Origin: Streptomyces cinnabarinus
GTDB taxonomy: Bacteria; Actinomycetota; Actinomycetes; Streptomycetales; Streptomycetaceae
Length of the DNA stretch: 64,000 nucleotides
Direction: 5' to 3'
NCBI RefSeq assembly: GCF_027270315.1
Contig: NZ_CP114413.1
Span: 1,054,001-1,118,000 of the forward strand
Under the pieces are notes generated by a model. It was not told where the DNA came from, did no database searches, and was given only the letters and a program-made list of their open reading frames with translations. Shown in pieces: positions 58,730 to 64,000 of the stretch (positions are counted from its first letter, which is position 1; the number at the start of each line of letters is the position of its first letter). Both the position numbers and the translations under genes were made by a program.

Positions 58730-60070
58730 ATGTCCCCGCACGCCACTGGCCGGCGCCGCGTCCACCGTTCCGTCGCGGCGGGCGTACCCCTCGCCGTCAT
58801 GGCCGTCCTCGCGGCAACCGGCCCCGCCGCGGGCACCCCGTCCGACGACGCCCGGGTCATCGGCACCGCCACCCTGGGCGACATACCCCTGGCCGCGTTC
58901 AGCAACGCGCTGCTGCCCGGCACGGTGGCCGACGACCGGGGTGTCGACCTCGGCGGCATCGGCAGCGACATCTACCCGACCGGCCGCAAGGGCGAGTACT
59001 GGACCGTCACCGACCGCGGCCCCAACGGCCAGATCAAGGTGGACGGCACCAAGCGCCGCACCTTCCCCGTCCCCGGCTTCGACCCGGCGATCGTCAAGAT
59101 CCGTGTCTCCGGCGGCACCGTACGCGTGATCGACGCCATTCCGATCACCACCTCGTCCGGCAAGCCCGTCACCGGCCTGCCCAACCAGGCGAGCCGTGAC
59201 GAGGCCCCCTACAACTACAACGCGAGCACGCCGGGGTCGTACAACCCCAACGGCCTCGACACCGAGGGCATCGTGCGGGCCAAGGACGGGAGCTTCTGGC
59301 TGGTCGACGAGTACGGGCCCTCGCTCGTGCACGTCTCCGCGCGCGGGAAGGTGCTCACGCGGTACGTGCCCGAAGGGCTGAACCTCACGGGTGCCGACTA
59401 CCCGGTGGTCGAGGCGCTGCCCTCGGTGCTGCTGCACCGCAAGATCAACCGCGGTTTCGAGGGGCTCGCCCAACTGCCCGGCGGTGACCTCGTGATGGCC
59501 GTGCAGAGCCCGCTCTCGCTGCCGGACGCGGATGCCGGGGAGGCCTCGCGCACGACCCGTCTGCTGCGCTTCTCGCCGAAGAACAAGGCGGTCACCGCCG
59601 AGTACGCCTACCGCTTCGACGCGGTGAACGTGGTGGACCCGAGCGAGGACGATACCTCCGAGCTCAAGATCTCTTCGCTGGTCGCCGTCGGGGGCAACCG
59701 TCTGCTGGTGCAGGAGCGCACCGACAAGGCCGCCCGGCTGCACCTGGTGCGGCTGGACAAGGACGCGAACATCCTCGGTGGCTCCTGGGACGACGACACC
59801 ACGTCCCCGTCGCTGGAGCAGCTCGACGACCCGGCCGCCGCCGGTGTGCCCGTCCTCACCAAGAAGCTGGTCGTCGACCTCGGCACCATCGACGGGGTGC
59901 CCGGCAAGATCGAGGGCGTCGCGCGCGTGGGCCACGACACGCTGGCCCTGATCAACGACAACGACTTCGGGATGACCGACGGGACGGGCGCGTTCGACGC
60001 GCAGGGCCGACTGGTCGACAGCGGCATCGAGACGACGGTGACCTACGTCCGTCTGCCGCGCGGCATCTGA
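58730..60070 (+). CDS. Secreted esterase-like phytase-family protein
   Basis: 446 residues with a signal peptide (VAAGVPLAVMAVLAATGPAAGTP). The mature part is a beta-propeller-like phytase_esterase domain: GGIGSDIYPTGRKGEYWTVT, DRGPNGQIKVDG, GIVRAKDGSFWLVDEYGPSL, INRGFEGLAQLPGGDLVMAV, GKIEGVARVGHDTLALINDN. The family hydrolyses phosphate monoesters or acts as an uncharacterised secreted protein; the activity is not certain. Start ATG 58730 has AGGAGG at 58719-58724, just after a hairpin. Confidence 0.85.
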   Translation: MSPHATGRRRVHRSVAAGVPLAVMAVLAATGPAAGTPSDDARVIGTATLGDIPLAAFSNALLPGTVADDRGVDLGGIGSDIYPTGRKGEYWTVTDRGPNGQIKVDGTKRRTFPVPGFDPAIVKIRVSGGTVRVIDAIPITTSSGKPVTGLPNQASRDEAPYNYNASTPGSYNPNGLDTEGIVRAKDGSFWLVDEYGPSLVHVSARGKVLTRYVPEGLNLTGADYPVVEALPSVLLHRKINRGFEGLAQLPGGDLVMAVQSPLSLPDADAGEASRTTRLLRFSPKNKAVTAEYAYRFDAVNVVDPSEDDTSELKISSLVAVGGNRLLVQERTDKAARLHLVRLDKDANILGGSWDDDTTSPSLEQLDDPAAAGVPVLTKKLVVDLGTIDGVPGKIEGVARVGHDTLALINDNDFGMTDGTGAFDAQGRLVDSGIETTVTYVRLPRGI

Positions 60071-60085
60071 CGGTCGTCGGACATC

Positions 60086-60124
60086 CACGCGTGCGTGGCC
60101 GTGCACAGCGGCCACGCACGCGTG
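60086..60124. terminator. Bidirectional terminator, 15-bp perfect stem
   Basis: CACGCGTGCGTGGCC (60086-60100) and its exact complement at 60110-60124 enclose a 9-base loop. It lies between the convergent phytase-like gene and the proline-rich membrane-protein gene and is the strongest hairpin noticed in the window. Confidence 0.85.
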
Positions 60125-60146
60125 CTGTCACCCCACAGCCATCGAC

Positions 60147-60608
60147 TCAGGGCAGATCCACGTCGTCGAAGTCCGGCAGCAGCGACTCCAGATCGCTCGG
60201 GAGGTCGCTGGGCAGATCACTGGGGAACCCGGACGGCAGCAGCGATTCGATGTCGCTGGGCAGGTCGCTCGGCAGTCTGCTGGGCAGTTCGGTGGGGAGG
60301 CTGAACGACGGCCGCGGCGACGGGCTCGCGCTGCTCTCGGCGGGCGACTCGTCCCCCGGTGAGTCGTCGCTCCCCGAGCCCAGCAGCACCACCAGGGCGA
60401 CGGCCGCGCCCACCAGGATCACGGCGAGCAGGGCCAGGAGCGGACCGCGCCGCCGCCTCGGGCCATCGGGCGGCGGCCCGTCGTAGGAGGACGATCCGTC
60501 GTAGGGCGGCGGCCCGAATCCGTCGGTCGGCGGTCCGTAACCGCCGCCCGGGGGCGGCGTGTCACCCGGCGGACCGGGCGGCTGGGGCGGTACGGGCGGG
60601 ATGGCCAT
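60147..60608 (-). CDS. Proline-rich single-pass membrane protein with LPSDLPSD repeats
   Basis: 153 residues. The N-terminal about 55 residues are Pro/Gly-rich and cytoplasmic (GPPTDGFGPPPYDGSSSYDG). One transmembrane helix LLALLAVILVGAAVALVVLL spans about 56-75. An extracellular Ser/Pro part carries near-tandem copies of LPSDLPSD-x-ESLLP. No enzyme motif. It is possibly a wall- or complex-associated protein. Start ATG 60606-60608. Confidence 0.7.
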   Translation of the reverse strand: MAIPPVPPQPPGPPGDTPPPGGGYGPPTDGFGPPPYDGSSSYDGPPPDGPRRRRGPLLALLAVILVGAAVALVVLLGSGSDDSPGDESPAESSASPSPRPSFSLPTELPSRLPSDLPSDIESLLPSGFPSDLPSDLPSDLESLLPDFDDVDLP

Positions 60609-60670
60609 ACCGCCCAGCGTCACCTTCCGGCGGTGATCACGCGACCCACTCGCGGAAGTTGGTACCGGGC

Positions 60671-60712
60671 CATTCCACGGACCGCACGATTCCGGTGCAT
60701 TCCATGGACCGC
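60671..60712. repeat. Direct repeat CATTCCAYGGACCGC x2
   Basis: CATTCCACGGACCGC (60671-60685) and CATTCCATGGACCGC (60698-60712) differ at one base and start 27 bp apart, in the 179-bp non-coding interval upstream of the proline-rich membrane-protein gene. Confidence 0.5.
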
Positions 60713-60787
60713 GGCACCAGCATCCGAGGACACCACCCCGCGCGGGCGCGCCACCCGAAGGCGGCGCCCCCACGCGCGCGTGTCCGC

Positions 60788-61954
60788 TCAGCCACGCGCC
60801 CCCAGCAGATGGTCCATGGCCAGCTGGTCGAGCTGCTCGAAGGCCATCCCGCGCGCGGCGGCCGCCTCGGCGTCGAAGTCCTCGAAGGCGGTGCGGTCGG
60901 CGAGCAGGGCCTCAAGGCCGTCGGCGGCGGTGCGCTGCGCCAGCTCGTCCAGGCGCGAGGCCCGCAGCGCCTCCTGGACCTCCGGGTCCGCGCGGAAGGC
61001 GGCCGCGCGCTCCTTGAGGATCAGGTAGTTGCGCATGCAGCCCGCGGCGGACGCCCACACACCGTCCAGGTCCTCGGTCCGCGGCGGCTTGAAGTCGAAG
61101 TGGCGCGGTCCGGCGTACCCGGCGCTCTCCAGCAGGTCGACGAGCCAGAAGGCGGCGCGCAGGTCACCGGCGCCGAAGCGCAGGTCCTGGTCGTACTTGA
61201 TGCCGGACTGACCGTTGAGGTCGATGTGGAAGAGCTTGTCCGCCCACAGGGCCTGGGCGATGCCGTGCGGGAAGTTCAGCCCGGCCATCTGCTCGTGGCC
61301 GACCTCGGGGTTGACGCCGTACAGCTCGGGGCGCTCCAGGCGCTCGATGAACGCCAGCGCGTGGCCGACCGTGGGCAGCAGGATGTCGCCGCGGGGCTCG
61401 TTCGGCTTGGGCTCGATGGCGAAGCGCAGGTCGTAGCCCTGGGCGGTGACGTACTCGCCCAGCAGGTCGAAGGCCTCCTTCATGCGGTCCAGCGCGACGC
61501 GCACGTCCTTGGCAGCACCGGACTCGGCGCCCTCGCGGCCGCCCCAGGCGACGTAGGTCTTCGCGCCCAGCTCGACCGCCAGGTCGATGTTGCGGATGGT
61601 CTTGCGCAGGGCGTACCGGCGCACGTCACGGTCGTTCGCGGTGAACGCGCCGTCCTTGAAGACGGGATGCGTGAAGAGGTTGGTGGTGGCCATCGGCACG
61701 GCCATGCCGGTGGCGTCCAGGGCCTGCCGGAAGCGCTTGATGTGCGCCTCGCGCTCGGTGTCGGAGGATCCGAAGGGGATCAGGTCGTCGTCGTGGAACG
61801 TGACGCCGTGGGCGCCGAGCTCGGCCAGGCGCTGCACCGTCTCGACCGGGTCGAGGGCGCGACGGGTGGCGTCGCCGAAGGGGTCCCGTCCCTGCCAGCC
61901 GACGGTCCACAGGCCGAAGGTGAACCTGTCCTCGGGGGTGGGCTGGTAGTTCAT
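60788..61954 (-). CDS. xylA: Xylose isomerase
   Basis: A 388-residue class I enzyme that isomerises D-xylose to D-xylulose, with every catalytic landmark present: FGLWTVGW, VTFHDDDLIPFG (His/Asp), EPKPNEPRGD (Glu and Lys), NPEVGHEQMAG (Glu/His metal site), HIDLNGQSGIKYDQD and FDFKPPR. Length equals that of Streptomyces xylose isomerases. AGGAG lies upstream of the ATG at 61952-61954. Divergent from xylB. Confidence 0.97.
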   Translation of the reverse strand: MNYQPTPEDRFTFGLWTVGWQGRDPFGDATRRALDPVETVQRLAELGAHGVTFHDDDLIPFGSSDTEREAHIKRFRQALDATGMAVPMATTNLFTHPVFKDGAFTANDRDVRRYALRKTIRNIDLAVELGAKTYVAWGGREGAESGAAKDVRVALDRMKEAFDLLGEYVTAQGYDLRFAIEPKPNEPRGDILLPTVGHALAFIERLERPELYGVNPEVGHEQMAGLNFPHGIAQALWADKLFHIDLNGQSGIKYDQDLRFGAGDLRAAFWLVDLLESAGYAGPRHFDFKPPRTEDLDGVWASAAGCMRNYLILKERAAAFRADPEVQEALRASRLDELAQRTAADGLEALLADRTAFEDFDAEAAAARGMAFEQLDQLAMDHLLGARG

Positions 61955-62023
61955 GCCGCGGCTCCTTGCCTGCTGCGAGTTGCTTGCTGCCGACTATTTC
62001 GTCATGGCGATTTACAAATTAGT

Positions 62024-62035
62024 ATGCCGAGGCAT
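62024..62035. promoter_or_regulatory. Palindrome ATGCC-GA-GGCAT in the xylA-xylB control region
   Basis: Perfect 5-bp arms with a 2-bp spacer in the 159-bp divergent region, next to an AT-rich stretch (62006-62025). It is a candidate site for the adjacent ROK (XylR-like) regulator. Evidence is symmetry and position only. Confidence 0.4.
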
Positions 62036-62113
62036 CTCTGGGAAGAGAACAGTTGGCTCGGACACAGACACGAGCCGAGCGCAGGAGCCGAGCCGCACAA
62101 GAGGAGAGCCCCG

Positions 62114-63559
62114 ATGTCAGCAGCCGAAGGACCGCTCGTCGTCGGCGTGGACACGTCCACCCAGTCCACCAAGGCCCTCGTCGTCGACGCGGCCACCGGG
62201 GAGGTCGTCGCGAGCGGCCAGGCCCCGCACACGGTGTCTTCCGGGGCGGGCCGCGAGTCCGACCCCCGCCAGTGGTGGGACGCCCTGTGCGAGGCCCTGC
62301 ACCAGTGCGGCGACGCCGCCCACGAGGCCGCGGCGGTGTCGATCGGCGGCCAGCAGCACGGCCTGGTCACGCTGGACGAGCGGGGCGAACCGGTCCGCCC
62401 GGCGATGCTCTGGAACGACGTCCGCTCCGCTCCGCAGGCCCGCCGTCTCGTCGAGGAGCTGGGCGGACCGAAGGCCTGGGCGGAGCGCACCGGCAGCGTC
62501 CCCGGCGCCTCCTTCACGGTGACGAAGTGGGCCTGGCTGGCCGAGCACGAGCCGGACGCCGTCCGCGCGACGAAGGCGGTACGACTCCCGCACGACTACC
62601 TCACCGAGCGCCTCACGGGCCAGGGCACCACCGACCGCGGCGACGCCTCCGGCACCGGCTGGTGGGCGTCCGGGACGGAGTCGTACGACGCGGAGACCCT
62701 GGCGCATGTCGGCCTCGACCCCGCGCTGCTCCCGCGCGTGGTGCGGCCCGGCGAGGTGGCGGGCACCGTGCGCGACCACCATGAGCTGCCGTTCTCCAAG
62801 GGCACCCTGGTCGCCCCCGGCACCGGCGACAACGCCGCCGCCGCGCTCGGTCTCGGCCTGCGCCCCGGCACCCCCGTGCTCAGCCTCGGCACCTCCGGGA
62901 CGGTGTACGCGGTGTCCAGGCACCGACCGGCGGACCCGTCCGGCACGGTCGCGGGGTTCGCCGACGCGCACGGCGACTGGCTGCCGCTGGCCTGCACCCT
63001 GAACTGCACGCTCGCCGTCGACCGCGTGGCGGCTCTGCTCGGCCTGGACCGTGAGGCCGTTGAGCCCACCGCCGACGTCACGCTCCTGCCCTACCTGGAC
63101 GGCGAACGCACTCCGAACCTGCCGAACGCCTCCGGACTGCTGCTGGGCCTGCGCCACGACACGACGGCCGGCCAGCTCCTCCAGGCCGCCTACGACGGTG
63201 CCGTGCACTCCCTGCTCGGCGCGTTGGACCTGGTCCTCGACGCGGACGCGGACCGCTCGGCGCCGCTGCTGCTGATCGGCGGCGGCGCTCGCGGCACGGC
63301 CTGGCAGCAGACCGTACGCAGGCTGTCGGGCCGTCCGGTGCAGGTGCCCGAGGCCAAGGAGCTGGTGGCGCTCGGCGCCGCGGCCCAGGCGGCCGGACTG
63401 CTGACCGGCGAGGATCCGGCCGCGGTCGCCCGCCGCTGGAACACCGCGGCGGGCCCGGTGCTGGACGCCGTGGAGCGGGACGAGGCGACCCTGGCCCGGA
63501 TCGCCGGGGTACTCTCCGACGCGGCCCCGCTGCTGGAGCGGGGATCGCAGGCCCGGTGA
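62114..63559 (+). CDS. xylB: Xylulokinase
   Basis: A 481-residue FGGY kinase that phosphorylates D-xylulose with ATP. N-terminal phosphate loop LVVGVDTSTQSTKALVVDA, catalytic Asp in TDRGDASGTGWW, the FGGY region LLLIGGGARGTAWQQTVRRL and PVQVPEAKELVALGAAAQAA. GAGGAG precedes ATG 62114. The ROK regulator follows by 48 bp, and xylA is divergent. Confidence 0.96.
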   Translation: MSAAEGPLVVGVDTSTQSTKALVVDAATGEVVASGQAPHTVSSGAGRESDPRQWWDALCEALHQCGDAAHEAAAVSIGGQQHGLVTLDERGEPVRPAMLWNDVRSAPQARRLVEELGGPKAWAERTGSVPGASFTVTKWAWLAEHEPDAVRATKAVRLPHDYLTERLTGQGTTDRGDASGTGWWASGTESYDAETLAHVGLDPALLPRVVRPGEVAGTVRDHHELPFSKGTLVAPGTGDNAAAALGLGLRPGTPVLSLGTSGTVYAVSRHRPADPSGTVAGFADAHGDWLPLACTLNCTLAVDRVAALLGLDREAVEPTADVTLLPYLDGERTPNLPNASGLLLGLRHDTTAGQLLQAAYDGAVHSLLGALDLVLDADADRSAPLLLIGGGARGTAWQQTVRRLSGRPVQVPEAKELVALGAAAQAAGLLTGEDPAAVARRWNTAAGPVLDAVERDEATLARIAGVLSDAAPLLERGSQAR

Positions 63560-63607
63560 GATGCCGCGCGGCGACCGTACGCACACCGATCGAGGACTGA
63601 CGGAGGC

Positions 63608-64000
63608 ATGACCGCACCGCTGCACGAGCCCCACCCGGCCGGTCCCGGGCGCGCGCTGCCCGACACCCAGCAGGGCATGCGCCGCCGCAATCTGGCCCGG
63701 GTGATGCACACCGTCAGCGCGGAGGGCCCCCTCTCGCGTGCCGCCGTCGCCTCGCGGATCGGTCTGACGCGTGCCGCGATCTCGACCCTCGTGGACGAGC
63801 TGATCCGCTCCGGCCTGATCGAGGAGCTGGGCCCGGAACGGCCCGGCCGGGTGGGCAGGCCGGGCTCCGCGCTCGCGGTGAGCGCGCACGGCCCGGCCGG
63901 TATCGGCGCGGAGATCGGTGTCGACCACCTCGCGGTGTGCGCGGTCGATCTGCGCGGGGCTATACGAGCGAGGGCCGTACGGCACGGCGCGAACCGGGGG
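63608..64000 (+). CDS. ROK-family transcriptional regulator (XylR-like), truncated by window edge
   Basis: The first 131 residues are visible. Winged helix NLARVMHTVSAEGPLSRAAV, ASRIGLTRAAISTLVDELIR and GRVGRPGSALAVSAHGPAGI, then the start of the ROK ATPase-like domain (IGAEIGVDHLAVCAVDLRGA). Adjacent to xylA/xylB, so it is probably the xylose-responsive repressor. GGAGG lies just upstream of the ATG. Confidence 0.9.
   Translation, partial: MTAPLHEPHPAGPGRALPDTQQGMRRRNLARVMHTVSAEGPLSRAAVASRIGLTRAAISTLVDELIRSGLIEELGPERPGRVGRPGSALAVSAHGPAGIGAEIGVDHLAVCAVDLRGAIRARAVRHGANRG

Noticed and set aside
1..64000. tRNA, rRNA, integrase, transposase or phage genes
   Set aside because: None was recognised on either strand by reading. 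A covariance-model scan (tRNAscan-SE, Infernal) would be needed to exclude small RNAs.

Overview
The window is a high-GC actinobacterial chromosome segment. Strong G/C bias at third codon positions, GTG starts, conservon genes, mycothiol-dependent maleylpyruvate isomerase and an ECF41 sigma factor all point to Streptomyces or a close relative. No rRNA, tRNA, CRISPR array, phage or insertion sequence was found. It looks like ordinary chromosome rich in accessory catabolic, secreted and regulatory genes.

Layout. 1-6470: part of a hydroxamate siderophore locus. It holds a truncated formyltransferase, an ornithine N5-monooxygenase carrying a TTA codon, a FetB-like permease, and a convergent uptake operon (ATPase, lipoprotein, fused double permease). 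Both transcription units carry DmdR/IdeR-type iron boxes. 6528-10617: an ArsR regulator and an ATP-binding anti-sigma-like protein sharing an operator motif, a PhnA/YjdM zinc-ribbon protein, a STAND ATPase and a SUKH-domain protein. 10628-15434: a complete gentisate operon (3-hydroxybenzoate to fumarate plus pyruvate) with a divergent IclR regulator and a palindromic operator. 15491-21954: a secreted pectate lyase with a clear promoter and LacI-type operator, small enzymes, a start-less zinc-ribbon reading frame and a two-headed Lrp regulator. 22155-24759: a YjbQ protein, then a cysteine-type leader peptide with attenuator-like stems, a degenerate SsuB-like ATPase and a flavoprotein. 24769-33621: an MltG-like protein, a MarR/ABC-exporter pair, a secreted PNGase A-like protein and a heterodimeric ABC exporter with one canonical and one degenerate ATP site. 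34012-40085: DUF5709, L31 type B, a membrane hydrolase, a Ski2-like helicase, TesB and DUF6397.

40208-45792: a conservon (cvnA-B-C-D) preceded by an MHYT membrane protein and followed by a second roadblock protein. 45957-53655: a methyltransferase, a hydrolase, a PadR regulator with operator, hypothetical proteins, an ECF41 sigma factor with its NDH-2-like partner (and a CRP/Rex-like palindrome between them), a secreted tannase-like esterase and a 60-aa membrane protein. 53845-60608: an SNF2 helicase/SWIM-protein operon, an acetyltransferase, a secreted phytase-like esterase and a proline-rich membrane protein. 60788-64000: divergent xylA and xylB followed by a ROK regulator cut by the window end.

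Four regulatory or biochemical features stand out: the cysteine leader peptide controlling a catalytically doubtful ABC ATPase, the asymmetric ABC exporter, the shared TTGC-N8-GCAA operators, and the extended conservon. All functions are inferred by reading motifs; no database search was run.
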